From: Acholoe squamosa
Lineage: Eukaryota > Annelida > Polychaeta > Phyllodocida > Polynoidae
DNA length: 64,000 bases
Direction of reading: 5' to 3'
NCBI GenBank assembly: GCA_949317995.1
Contig: OX439045.1
Coordinates: 8,168,174 to 8,232,173, forward strand
Shown: piece by piece, positions 20,182 through 31,109 of the stretch
Layout: each line of letters starts with the position of its first letter
How positions within the stretch are numbered: the stretch's first letter is position 1
The notes under the pieces: generated by a model
Databases searched by the model: none
The model's input: only the letters and a program-made list of their open reading frames with translations
Told to the model about the DNA's origin: nothing
Program-made: the position numbers and the translations under genes

Positions 20182-20324
20182 TCCCTAAGAGAAGGCCAGA
20201 TGAGGTTTCTCAGTTTAGTGCAATCGGCACATAGTTCATTATCGATGGTTACATACACTGTAGTTTGGAGTGGTATTGCAAAAGTGGCTCAGTAGTGAGT
20301 CCTACCTTGATGGTGACCAAGACC

Positions 20325-23300
20325 AACTCTTTTGGCGGCCTCTACATAGAAGCTGGAGTTATAGTGTAGGGAGTGCGTAGGATGTCATATATAGCTCACA
20401 TAGCCATTATCAGCTGGGGGCCGCCATTAGACCCCGACGGCACTATGACTAACACCTTCAGCCCCCGACTCCGCAGTATATGCCAGGGATGCCTCCCATT
20501 GGTCAATAATACAATAGCCATGTGCCATATAGGCCACAGGGTGAGCCACCAAATTATGAAGTTTCGTTCCAACAAGAGGGGGAGTACAAAATTGTTGTGG
20601 TTTTGTATAGGTAATGACCCTAGGAATCATATATCAAAAGTTCTCCGCTAACCTCCCTGCAGTTTTTGCGTAGGTCAAGGTCAAAGGTCGAGAATTTCCC
20701 TCTTTATTCCTATATAAATCTGTAAAACCCAGTAATTAATTGTATGTTATCTATGGACTAGGCTAAAAGGCTAGAGGAGGGTATTATGGTTTATGCTAAA
20801 CCAGAAAATCATGCTGATTTCAAATATAATTGATATATTGGTGTGAGTATAATAGAAGTACCCGAAAAATGGGGTTTAAAAATAAAAATATTATTGAAAA
20901 ATATGTTAAAATATCAAAAATCAGTAAAACATGAAATAAACCCTCAATAATCCACCTAACACTTAAATGAGTTAGATGGTGGGTGAGGAGCATAGTAAGC
21001 ATGACCTAATTAGGTTATTAAGCCTTGACCTACTTAATTAGGTCAAAGGTCACAGGCACAATATCTGTCATATCTCTGGTTCTAGGAGGGCTTTCCGCAC
21101 AATTTTAAGTTCTAAATAGGGATTTCTGACATAGAGGAATAGATTGGACTAGGTTTAAACCTACTAGGATGCATTTTCAAGTCTCAAAATCTGAAATCAA
21201 TATTGAATGTCCGTGTGAATACAGATGAGTGGTCAGAATGATTTAAATAGATAACATCACAGGTAATATTGTAATATCCCATTTGTGATGGGTAGAGGGC
21301 CTAAAATAATCATATGTAGGCTGGTAAGTGTTTAATCAGGTTGCAATAATTAGATTGTTAGGCCTTGACCTATATCTAATTAGGTCAAAGGGCACAAGAA
21401 ACATGTTTGCAAATATCTCTGGTTCTAGCAGAGCTTTCACACAATTTTAAGCTCTAAATAGGGGTTTCGGATATAGAGGAATCCATTGGAACTTGTTTGA
21501 ACCTCCTAGGATATGCTGTCATGTGCATAAACCAGAAATCAACAATTTTCCCACCTTTTGAAGAAGCTAAAAGCTAGTACATGAAACCTGGAGGGTAAGT
21601 ACTAGGGAGGGGCACTCGATTCACCTTTGATGGGGGTGTACAGCCTGGCCTGTGACAAACAAATCAATGGTGATAGTGGTTTTGGGATAAAGGTGACCCT
21701 TAATCCTGAGGTACACCTATGATCAGAACGGTTTACTTCAAAAGGGATAGATTTTCATGAAAACTAGAACCTAAATGAGATGGATTGTCATAAAAAAGTG
21801 GCCTTGTCAGCTGCACACACCTGTCTCTGACATATAGTGAGTGCCTCTGTTTTTTTTTGTGCTGTTCTACAAGGTTTGTTTTCAGTACTAAGGTATTTCT
21901 TATGCTGGACTAGCATGACATTTGCACCTGGGGATCTTGGAATCCCTCCCCCCCCCCTTATAGCAGTGTATGCTGGTAAAGGAGTCTTGGAAAAGTTTGA
22001 GAGAAATCCCTCCCTGTACCTAAAAGGTGCACCAGGGATCCACTTTTTAGTTCAAACAGAGCTGTATACACAATGTATAACAACAGGATAACTCCTTAAG
22101 AGGGGGTGCCTTAATGATTTACCCCTTATGCTCCCCCACAAGTGGCCATTCCACTCCTTATAATAGGTCAGCCCACCCCAGCCCCTATTCTTGCATTATT
22201 TTGGGCAAGACCAAGCCTATACAAGTGATTCAACAGAGTTATATGATCAATACAACAGGGGGCACTACAAACGAAAATTGAGGCTGAAATTACTTATGTC
22301 AATTAAGATCATTGGATACACATGTAACACTACTTGGATGGCACAATTTGCCTTCTTTCTCATTCATTCGCATGTATATGGTTGGAGACACAGTTGAATA
22401 TAATTTCATGTTTAGGGCTCACATAGACAACAGTGCATTCTAGGAGGTTAAAACATACACCAATAAATTCCCCTATGTCAGAAACCTGTATTTAGAACTT
22501 AAAATTGTGTAGAAAGCTCTCCTAGAACCAGAGATATCGGCAAATATGGTTCTTGTGCCCTTTGACCTAATTAGATATAGGTCAAGGCCTAACAATCTAA
22601 TTATTGCAACCTGATTAAACACTTACCAGCCTACATATGATTATTGTGAGCCCCTCTACCTATCACAAATGGGATATTACAATATTACCTGTGATGTTAT
22701 CTGTTTAAATCATTCTGACCACACATCTGTATTCACAGAGACATTCAATATTGATTTCAGATTTTGAGACTTGAAAATACATCCTAGTAGGTTTAAACCT
22801 AGTCCAATCTATTCCCCTATGTCAGAAATCCCTATTTAGAACTTAAAATTATGCGGAAAGCCCTCCTAGAACCAGAGATATGACAGATATTGTGTCTGTG
22901 ACCTTTGACCTAATTAAGTAGGTCAAGACTTAATAATCTAATTAGGTCATGCTTACTATGCTCCTCACCCACCATCTAACTTATTTAAGTGTTAGGTGGA
23001 TTATTGAGGGTTTATTTCCTGGTTTACTGATTTTTGATATTTTAACATATTTTTCAATAATATTTTTATTTTTAAACCCCATTTTTCGGGTACTTCTATT
23101 ATACTCACACCAATATATCAATTATATTTGAAATCAGCATGGTTTTCTGATTTAGACTAAACCATAATACCCTCCTCTAGCCTTTTAGCCTAGTCCATAG
23201 ACAACATACAATTAATTACTGGGTTTTACAGATTTATATAGGAATAAAGAAGGAAATTCTCGACCTTTGACCTTGACCTACGTAAAAACTGCAGGGAGGT

Positions 23301-23587
23301 GAGCGGAGAACTTTTGATATATGATTCCTAGGGTCATTACCTATACAAAACCACAACAATTTTGTACTCCCCCTCTTGTTGGAACGAAACTTATTTTCTA
23401 AGGACATTATTGGGGCTCACCCTGTGGCCTAATAGTGTAAGCTCCTTACTCAAGAGGGCAGTACATGTAGTGTGGTTACTACCGGTAGGACGAGAAGTCA
23501 CCTTGATCCTTTGCCGCTGCCGGGTGGTGGCAGCACTAGTTATCTAACTCCAGCTTCTATGTTGAGGCTGCCAAAGGAGTTGGTCAA
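20325..23587. mobile_element. Foldback element with ~1.1-kb inverted arms
   Basis: The left arm (about 20325-21540) and right arm (about 22430-23587) are inverted copies, very close for long stretches. Examples are TTAATTGTATGTTATCTATG against its complement near 23200, and the paired 60-codon frames at 20820-21002 (-) and 22949-23131 (+), which are identical but for two residues. Each arm also holds two copies, about 370 bases apart, of a phrase with CCTAATTAGGTCAAAGGTCA and TCTCTGGTTCTAG. The centre (21545-22430) shows no gene. No transposase is seen. The right edge abuts the Penelope-like element. Confidence 0.8.
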
Positions 23588-24114
23588 GCCTTGCCTTCAT
23601 GCAACTTCCTCTTACACACCGGAGGTCATAGCTGCCTTCTTCAATCAGAGAATAAAGTCACCAATAAATGAAACCTTCATACAGTTGTCAACTTGTCTTC
23701 TTTCCAGCTCTCTTAAACGTAACATTCCCTCTTAGATAAAGGTTTAAATTTCTGCCCCACACCAGGTGAACCTAACAGACTTGACCTTCAATGGGACCTC
23801 GAGTGATTTCACTGCCGCCTGAAGATACGACACCACTTCTCCCGCTCCAAATCCCTCAAACGTCTATGGTTAGCTATCACACAACATCAACCATCCACCC
23901 CAAACTTACCCCACAACCACCTCACCCCTGCCCCTTAACCCTCCACTCCCATCCCGGACCTGCCTTCTACCTCTGCCCGCACCAGGTCCTGTCCCACAGA
24001 CTACCAAACCCTGGTCTCCTCCAATCTCCACTCCTCCAAGGTTCTCAAAGGGGACCAATCCCGGCTCCCCCCTAGTACACCTCTACCTCTAAGTACTTAC
24101 TGCTTACACAACCT

Positions 24115-24804
24115 TTGCACTCTCAACGAAGTCAAGCCCCCAAGGTCAGCAACCTCACACCCGAAGAAAAGGTAGCACTCACACAGCTATCCAAAAACCT
24201 TCACATCGTGATCAAACCTGCTAACAAAGGAGGTGCAGTAGTCATACAAAACAAAGACAACTACATAGCAGAAGGTAACCGGCAACTCTCAGACAAGAAT
24301 TTCTATACAGAAACGGCCAGTGACCTCAGACAGTCACACTCTGAGGAGGTCAACTCCTACCTACTTGGACTGCACCAGGCAGGCAGACTACAGAAGAACC
24401 TACTGAAAAAACTCACAAGCACATGCTTAAAGACCCCCCAGTTCTACCTGGTACCCAACATCCCTGAAATACCATCCTACATCCGGGACACAACACATTT
24501 CCTCAGCAGGCTATCTTCACTTGGACCCCTCCCTGAAGGAGCCCTCCTCTGCACCTTGGATGTCACCTCCCTCTATACCAATATCCCAAACGATGAGGGG
24601 CTAGCAGCAGTCAAGAAACGCCTCCATCAAAAGAGACACCCACAGTTTGGTGAAATGCCTAACACAGACATCCTCAAACTACTGGAACTCATTCTGACCA
24701 AAAACAACTTTGACTTCAAGGACAATCACTATTTCCAGACAAGGGGTACCGCCATGGGAACTCGAGTGGCCCCTACCTTTGCACACATCTTCATGGCGGA
24801 CTAG
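24115..24804 (+). pseudogene. Penelope reverse transcriptase fragment (229 aa)
   Basis: The open piece contains VIKPANKGGAVVIQNKDNY, the Penelope RT2-type motif; LCTLDVTSLYTNIPNDEG with the motif A Asp; and TRGTAMGTRVAPTFAHIFMAD, the motif B region. Just beyond the stop, in a shifted frame, VCFIDDIFFIWTHG at about 24841-24880 supplies motif C with its two Asp residues. The catalytic elements are thus recognisable but no longer on one frame. Penelope RT is related to telomerase RT and copies the element RNA at a nicked chromosomal site. Confidence 0.85.
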
Positions 24805-25993
24805 GTTTGTATACCCTTACACACTCCAACCACTCCTCTGGGTCTGTTTCATTGATGATATCTTCTTCATCTGGACACATGGCCTTGCTGAACTCCTGAC
24901 CTTCCTGGACCACCTCAACTAAACGCACCCTTCCATCAACCTCATGGGCGAATACTCGACAACAGAAGTTCACTTTTTAGATGTCACAGCTAGGAGACAG
25001 GGTGACCACTCTCAACTGACCTCTACACAAAACCGACCAACAGTAATACACAGAGAAAAGAACATTGATCGCTTTGACGCATACTGCACAGGTCAAAATT
25101 TGTCTCCCACATGACATGTATAAAGGCATGTCGAATGAGGTTGACCCTCTCATATTTGGTTCGTCAACTCCACTTGACATGCGTAATGAAGACACATCAC
25201 ACATTTCTGATCCATTCACCTGAGTGCTAGGTAATACTGTGAGACAATTATGTAAGGGTCAAGAGTAGTCAATAGCTATGTACTAATGGTTCAATCAAGG
25301 CAGGCCTATAATAGAAGGCAGGGGATATCATAGTCCCACAGGCCTGCACACCAAGGCACTTTTTCCTATCTACAGAACTTCTACTTGACTGAGGACCTCT
25401 ATGCAGTCCGTAAGACAAGGGCATGGAGGTGCATGGCAATGCCATCTGTCTCCATGCAATGAAGATACTGAAATTATAGACTGTGGGTTTGCATACAATC
25501 TTTTGGTATTTTCACTGACCCACACACAAGGTGTCTAACCTCTCCAGTTGAAGAATTCAGGATTTTGGATGTCTATTTTGATATTCAATAACAAGTGCAA
25601 ATTTAACAATGAAATAGAATTCACTACCATTTGTTGATAGTATTTACAGACCTTAGTGATCTATTCTTCATGAAAACAAAATGACACAGATACATCAAAT
25701 GTCTCAAGTGTTGGTAGTACCTCTTGGTAGTGATTAATCCTGGTACCAAAATGGTTGTTTGCCCCATCTATTGGAATATCCTAGAACAATGATGTCAAGA
25801 GCCTTTGACATGGCTGTGACCCTAGTCAACTCACAGATGACATGGCATTTTAAGGCATGTCAAATCATATGAGGATTACTGTGTGCTACAGTTGTCATGG
25901 TGACATATGTGCACATGTCCCAATGACGTGTGCTCTCTGTGTCAAATCAAGTTGACATGGGTATACATGTCACTTTGTCAGGAAGACTTTTTT

Positions 25994-26047
25994 AGTGCCT
26001 CCCCACGCCGCGTAGCGGCGGTCCCGCGAAGCGGGACGGGAGGCGCT
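25994..26047. repeat. Three-way-junction palindrome: outer stem with two inner hairpins
   Basis: The outer stem AGTGCCTCCC / GGGAGGCGCT (one T-G pair) encloses two perfect hairpins: CGCCGC-GTA-GCGGCG (26006-26020) and GTCCCGC-GAA-GCGGGAC (26021-26037). The GCGAAGC core is a known, very stable DNA mini-hairpin. Its function in this insertion is unknown. Confidence 0.9.
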
Positions 26048-26118
26048 ATGATGATTGCATTTCCCCCATGTGATGAGGTGTCACAATACAGAATCCACAA
26101 ACTAAATTCCCTCGTATG

Positions 26119-26190
26119 CAAGAAATGACGTTGTGACCGCTTAAAAAAACCAGGGAGGCGTTTTTTACGCGGTCACAACCGCATTTCTTG
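26119..26190. repeat. Short inverted repeat at the right end of the insertion
   Basis: CAAGAAATGACGTTGTGACCGC (26119-26140) pairs with 26169-26190 with only two or three mismatches, around a loop containing CAGGGAGGCG. The GGGAGGCG phrase also closes the preceding three-way palindrome. Confidence 0.85.
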
Positions 26191-26603
26191 TTTCAGTGTA
26201 ATTATCTCCACTATACCTCAGCTCACCCACGTCACTGCCTTAGTGTCATACCCTATGCCCAATTCCTAAGGATCCATCGAATATGCTCAGATGAAAAGAG
26301 GTTCATCTACCACGCCGTCATCAAGGGACAACATTTCATCCAGAGGGGTTACCCTCCTGCATTACTACACGAGGCCTTCCTTAAAGCGCTCAAGAGCCCC
26401 GTGACCAACTACTCGTCCCCAAGGTACATTCCCTGTCCAAAACAGAGCAGTGCCAGGACCTGAAAAAGAACGACACCAGTCCAAACATCATGGTAACCAT
26501 GTTTAACCATGGCTTCATGGGCATGCGAAACCTGGTCTTTCAATGGCTCGACATTCTGGGTATGTTTGATTCCACATGAGACCTCTACAGAGGGTCTATA
26601 AAA

Positions 26604-26981
26604 ATGGCATACCGCCGACCACCCAATTTGAGTGATAAGACAGTACGCGCCAAACTGAAACACCTACTCAAGACGACACCCACACCCAAGACATTGACTT
26701 GCCTCTCTGCTGCAGATTGCAGGTACTGTAGAGCCCTTGACACAACTGGCTACATACGAGGCTCCATCAATGGTAGACAATACAGAACCAGGGTCAATGC
26801 CACCTGCTTCAGCAGCAACCTGATCTACTGTTTGACCTGCAAACGTTGTGGCAAACAATATGTCGGACAGACGATGCAGAAGCTCAAGGGGCACATCGGA
26901 GCTCACTTTTCAGCCATTGACTGGCTTGAAACAAAGCCTGTGCCAGAGGAGGAATCCCTAGTGGCCCATCACTTCAATTAG
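26604..26981 (+). pseudogene. Penelope GIY-YIG endonuclease domain fragment (125 aa)
   Basis: The open piece starts MAYRRPPNLSDKTVRAKL, has a Cys cluster (CLSAADCRYC), and then the GIY-YIG core as LIYCLTCKRCGKQYVGQT followed by a helix ending in IGAH. The family residue Arg in LKxR is replaced (LKGH), so activity is doubtful. Downstream, HILDFINHHPRSLFGTHLRNLVE and a GLN-type terminus continue the C-terminal part beyond one stop. In this family the domain nicks target DNA for primed reverse transcription. Confidence 0.85.
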
Positions 26982-27404
26982 GCCTGCCATGCTAAGACTG
27001 ATGACATTGCCATACACATCCTGGACTTCATAAACCACCATCCGAGATCCCTCTTTGGCACTCACCTCAGGAACCTGGTTGAATACAATTAGATCCAGCG
27101 CATCCAAACCACCGCACCATATGGCCTGAACACAGCTACACCTTCAACCTTTGAGCCCTACACCTTTGGTACACCCAGTCTCCTAAACTAGCTTACACAA
27201 GTAAATATTGGGAGACTGGGAGACTCCCCATTCCCCTTCACACACACTCTACGGAACAAGGTAGACAGGGGTGTGAGTCTTTTGCCCTTCTGACTCGATC
27301 CCCTGTGGCACCCGGGACCCCATACACATAGGGGCCCTCCCGTGCATCCACCCTCTCCCACACACATACAGTGGGCTTGGGACCAGTGGAGCTTGCAAAA
27401 CAAA

Positions 27405-27465
27405 TAAAACCCAAAATCCAGCCTGATGAGTCCATACGAAACCGCAGAGGTACCTTGGACTCCCC
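27405..27465 (+). ncRNA. Hammerhead-ribozyme-like motif in the Penelope 3' region (degenerate)
   Basis: CTGATGAG (27423-27430), a very short stem II, CGAAAC (27437-27442), then a CC/GG mini stem III with loop GCAGA and a GTA cleavage triplet (27450-27452) give all core elements in type I order. Stem I is only weakly supported: TCCAG against CTTGGA, with a mismatch next to the core. Penelope-like elements are known to carry minimal type I hammerheads in their terminal repeats, which supports the call. The poor stem I suggests decay. Confidence 0.5.
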
Positions 27466-28504
27466 TTGACACACACATTCAGTGTAAGGAGCCCTGGGTA
27501 CCTGAGGATAGATCCATCTATCCACCCAGAACTGCTGCAACCCTGACAGGATAACCCACACACTACACCAGGAATAAGCTACCCCAGGGTTGCAGCTTGT
27601 TCCTCTTGCCACACTACCTTAACATGGACGGAGCACCTACAGTGCTTTTGCGGTCGCTGGTACAATTTTTGAAGCACGCACCTTGCTCCATCTTTAACAA
27701 GGTTTAAAAAAGAGGATAATTCTATTGACCAAGTAAGGGCTGGTGATGCATCAAAGGCTCATGATCATAGGTTGTCATGATGCACCAATGAAGTGCCGGT
27801 AAATACTCCATGGGGGGCATTCACCAAGCAACCATCCGCCAGTTCACTTCAATATACAATAAACCTAGCATCAATTATTCACTTTAATGCCTGACTTCTT
27901 GCGATCATTGATTTCATATAGTATCTATAAACACCCATAGCTTAATATGACGCAACTTTAAACATGGATTATTTTATTTGTTTGACTGGCAAAAATGATA
28001 ACAGTTATAGAATTGGTACTATGTGGGGAATAGTATGAAGCAGATTGCAGAGTAACTGTAGTCCAAACATCAGTTCTTGGATTGATGAAGGGACTGAGGG
28101 CCCCTTGGTTAAAGGGCATCCTGACAGAGGGCCTCCTGACTAAGGGCCCCCTGACCTTAGGTCACCAGTCAAAGGGCCCCTCGGGCATTACCCCCCCCCC
28201 TGTTGGTTACCACATGTAGACCTAAAACCTATGTCTACTTGGGGATATAGGGCACAATGTGATGGACATAAGACACAATGTGACTTTAAGACGTTGGACA
28301 CAACGTAACATACTTTGGACAAAATGTAACATACTTTGGATACAATGTAACAGACAGGAAATGAGCAACCTCACAATTGGGACTAAGATAAGATAAGGAT
28401 GTATACAAGACCTGCTGGATGATTTACCATGTTCATGGAAACGGTGACAATGTTTACTCTATCTGAACAACCATATATCACCATTTATTCAAGTCTCAAA
28501 TCTC
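27466..28504. other. Intergenic DNA with short repeats
   Basis: Holds a TGATGCA block (27742-27800), phrases of AAGGGCCCCCTGAC (28090-28190) and AACGTAACATACTTTGGACA-type short repeats (28260-28350). No gene is seen. Long frames on the minus strand at 27188-27612 overlap each other and the Penelope 3' region and are not believed. Confidence 0.45.
27742..27800. repeat. Dispersed TGATGCAC repeat, copy 3
   Basis: Contains GTGATGCATCAAAGG and CATGATGCACCAATGAAGTG, shared with 6765-6955. Confidence 0.6.
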
Positions 28505-28875
28505 AAGAGAGTACGACGTTTTACCTTAATTATCCGAAGTAACAAGTAGACAACATAAAGTTGAGACAGAGATTATATAGGGACTGCTGTAGCTGACCTG
28601 ATTGTACGACAAAAGGCCCCTCACAATGGGTCACTGGGGAGTAATAACTTTTTAATCTTCAGAGAAAAGAGAACAGTAAGAGAACAATGTTTTACCTTAA
28701 TTATCCGAAGTAACACGTAGACGACATAAGTCGACATGGAGATGATTTAGGGGAAGCTGTATCTGCCCGGGTGTATCTGACCTGATTGTGACCTGATTAT
28801 GCGACACAAGGCCCTCACAATGGGTCACCGGGTCACTACTATATCAAGTCGAGGGGAGTAATCAATTTTTAAAGT
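28505..28875 (+). repeat. Two-unit tandem duplication (~180 bp)
   Basis: GTTTTACCTTAATTATCCGA and CACAATGGGTCAC occur in both halves (28514 and 28690; 28622 and 28815), with the order preserved. Confidence 0.75.
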
Positions 28876-29012
28876 TGGCATATCCGCTAAAAAGACAGAT
28901 TTGAAAGTTTTTGGAAACATGTCTAAAAAGCTTCTCAATGCTCATCTCTTGTTGCAGGCGTATACAGTTACAGTGGAGTCGCGATAATCCAGCCACTGCC
29001 GTTGCGCCTCTC

Positions 29013-29281
29013 CGGAGGGTCTTGCCAAAAGAAAACGAGGAAGAACCTGACTAAAAACTTCCAGAGATCACTGATCTGTGGGAGCATGGTCTAACTCATT
29101 TGGACTGTATTGCCAAACAACCCCCAGTATAACACATACATTATAGCAAATGTGCACTCTTTGAGGATCAAGCATCCATGCATGTTTTCACTTTTTGATA
29201 AGACGAGAATACTTTTGGCAAGGTGAAAACGCACATGTTTTAAAAATCTAAAAATCATTTTCTTTTGGCAAGACCCTCCCG
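29013..29281 (+). mobile_element. MITE family I, copy B
   Basis: GGAGGGTCTTGCCAAAAG ... CTTTTGGCAAGACCCTCC are perfect inverted ends. It is nested in the 28971-30053 element. Confidence 0.85.
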
Positions 29282-29457
29282 GTGGCTGGATGTCAAGGGA
29301 ACTGGATGCCTGAATCAAGGGGCGAGTGGTGGTACATGGGATGGGGGACTGGGTTGATGGATGGAAGGATACTAAGGTAGCATAACCCACTAACTTTTCA
29401 TTTATCCATCAATGTAAAAGACTGTCATATACATGTACAAACATAGACAAACTTACA

Positions 29458-29724
29458 CTGGAAGCCATTTCTTAATGTACTACGACTGCACACAGCCACT
29501 AAGATTTAAAAATGCCAAGAATAAGCCAGGCTATCATAGGAACTGCCCTACGACTGCTCACTACAATTAGCAGCTATGCAGTAATTACATAAGGTTTAGT
29601 AGGGCAGTCGTATTGGTGCAGACATTAGGGACTTCTAGTGCACAGTACTGTTATGGCCAAATCATTAGGTTCTCACTACGATTTAAAGGACAGCAGTCGT
29701 AGTGTGTTAGGAAATGGCCTCCTG
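29458..29724 (-). mobile_element. MITE family III (AGGAGGCCATTTCTTAA), copy 1, inverted
   Basis: Inverted ends GGAAGCCATTTCTTAA and GGAAATGGCCTCCTG. The interior has three CTACGACTG/CAGTCGTA phrases. It aligns along its whole length with the reverse complement of 43877-44142. Confidence 0.82.
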
Positions 29725-30185
29725 ATTACTTCCTGTGTTGTACTCCTGAACCAACCCCTGTGGTTAGGTGCTCCCAAGAGTCAAAGTGTCAACTATGATT
29801 AAGGCTGTTTGTCCCTACCCTCTGATGTCTACCTGCCCCTATAAGTAGGAGCTAAATTCTAGCTGACTGGAATATCAAGTAATGTTTTAATGCTAAATAC
29901 ACAAACTGGTACCCACATTCCCTGACTGGGACTGAAAGCTAAATAACTGGATTACCAAAGGCAGTTTAAATTGTATGTAAACCTTTCCCAGTAAATTATG
30001 ACTGTAAGGTGAGGGACTGGATTATCACAGACTGGATTATTGCGACTCCACTGTATATTGTTCCAATCACTCTTGCCCAAAGTACTTCAACATGAAGTGT
30101 CTAGCTACAACACAATGCACTTTACTAGACAGCTCTTGACATTGGAAGAGTAACAATATAAGAATGCTGTGTTGAAATGTCTCAT

Positions 30186-30481
30186 TACCGTAAACTCCCG
30201 TGTATAAGGCGCGTCTTATACGGGGGGTTTTAGTTCTCACTGGATCCACAAGGGGGACACCAAGACCTTTCTTTTGATATCTTACATACCCCCTTGGTCA
30301 TAATGGGACAAAATGGGGCCCAGGAGGGCACAAGGTGGCCCAAGCTACCCATAGGTTTTTGAATTTTGAAAATTCATTCAGTAGAACCAAAGTTATGATT
30401 TTTTCATTTTTTTGAGAATTTTCCAAAACTCTAGATGCGCCTTATATGCGGGCTGGGCCTTATACGCGGGAGATTACGGTA
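30186..30481. mobile_element. 296-bp MITE family IV (TACCGTAA...TATAAGGC)
   Basis: TACCGTAAACTCCCGTGTAT is matched by the reverse complement of the right end, TACCGTAATCTCCCGCGTAT, both continuing AAGGC. A second GCGCCTTATATGCGGG phrase lies inside the right end. The repeat-expanded block at 59623-60367 has similar TACCATAAATC ends. Confidence 0.8.
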
Positions 30482-31050
30482 CTCATGATCTATGTACATT
30501 TCTGTTTACTAGTGTTCATATAATCAACTCTTTGGCTTTTGGACATTTTTTATTATTTCCCCAGGATTCTTTATTTTTGTGATTTTCTTTTATCTTAATT
30601 TGCAGAATTAACATAAAATTACCCATAATTTATTCTCAATATGTGTTTCCTAGCAATACAAGAAAGAATATATTGATCACGGTGCGCAACAATATGGTTC
30701 TGGAACTGAAATGTCACGTGTTGACAAGATGCAGGTGCAATATATTATAACTAGCTTGAATACGATGATTATATATAAAGAACTGTATGAAAAGAACTGA
30801 TGTACATTCACTGTAACACAAATGTTGTTGAAATAATGATGGAATCCTTGTCTCAAAGTTGCCAGAGAGTCGTCTTTATTTTCACGGAGATTCCTTGTAC
30901 CACTGTACTGCAACATGGGGCTTCTCATAAAGATACTACACTGCCTCCCTGATATATAATTACGATGGTTCACTGTTTTTTTCACGGATCCCTGGTAGAT
31001 TCAATAGTTATTTCTTACAGTATTGGACACTGTTGCACATATCTATATGA
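30482..31050. other. Intergenic DNA
   Basis: AT-rich, with no gene or repeat recognised. The last bases belong to the duplicated edge of the minisatellite. Confidence 0.4.
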
Positions 31051-31109
31051 GTCCAGTAACCTAAAGACAGATGTTTAATACACGAGAGTTGATCAGGCCA
31101 ATTATTGTG

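Larger units (their letters stand above)
25045..26200. mobile_element. Unclassified ~1.15-kb insertion inside the Penelope-like element
   Basis: Penelope coding similarity stops at ACCGACCAACAG (25043) and resumes at ATTATCTCCACTATACC (26201). CAGTAAT on the left and CAGTGTAAT on the right may reflect a short target duplication (TAAT). The interior has no protein domain but holds many ACATGTC/GACATG motifs and two strong DNA secondary structures near its right end (25994-26047, 26119-26190). Confidence 0.6.
23740..27600 (+). mobile_element. Penelope-like retroelement, interrupted
   Basis: In order: an N-terminal segment (about 23815-24110, LKIRHHFSRSKSLKRLW), reverse transcriptase (24115-24900), a connecting segment with STLYTKPT near 25020, an inserted foreign block (about 25045-26200), a segment beginning YLHYTSAHP (26203 on), a GIY-YIG endonuclease domain (26604-26981), a C-terminal segment (27000-27125) and a 3' region with a hammerhead-like motif (27423-27452). 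Several stops and at least one frameshift divide the coding region, so the copy is dead. The 5' side abuts the foldback at 20325-23587, and no second terminal repeat could be aligned. Confidence 0.85.
28971..30053. mobile_element. TA-flanked non-autonomous DNA transposon with two MITEs nested in it
   Basis: CAGTGGAGTCGCGATAATCC at 28971 pairs with GGATTATTGCGACTCCACTG ending at 30053 (one mismatch). TA stands on both sides, so the group is Tc1/mariner-pogo-like. Further GACTGGATTA phrases near the right end repeat the subterminal sequence. Inside lie MITE I copy B (29013-29281) and MITE III copy 1 (29458-29724). No transposase. Confidence 0.82.

Noticed and set aside
20820-21002. 60-codon frame repeated at 22949-23131 as if conserved
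   Set aside because: The two are the same DNA on inverted arms of the foldback, so identity reflects recent arm duplication or conversion, not protein selection.
27188-27612. Three overlapping Cys-rich minus-strand frames
   Set aside because: They overlap in different frames over the Penelope 3' region and its ribozyme-like motif. No domain is seen.
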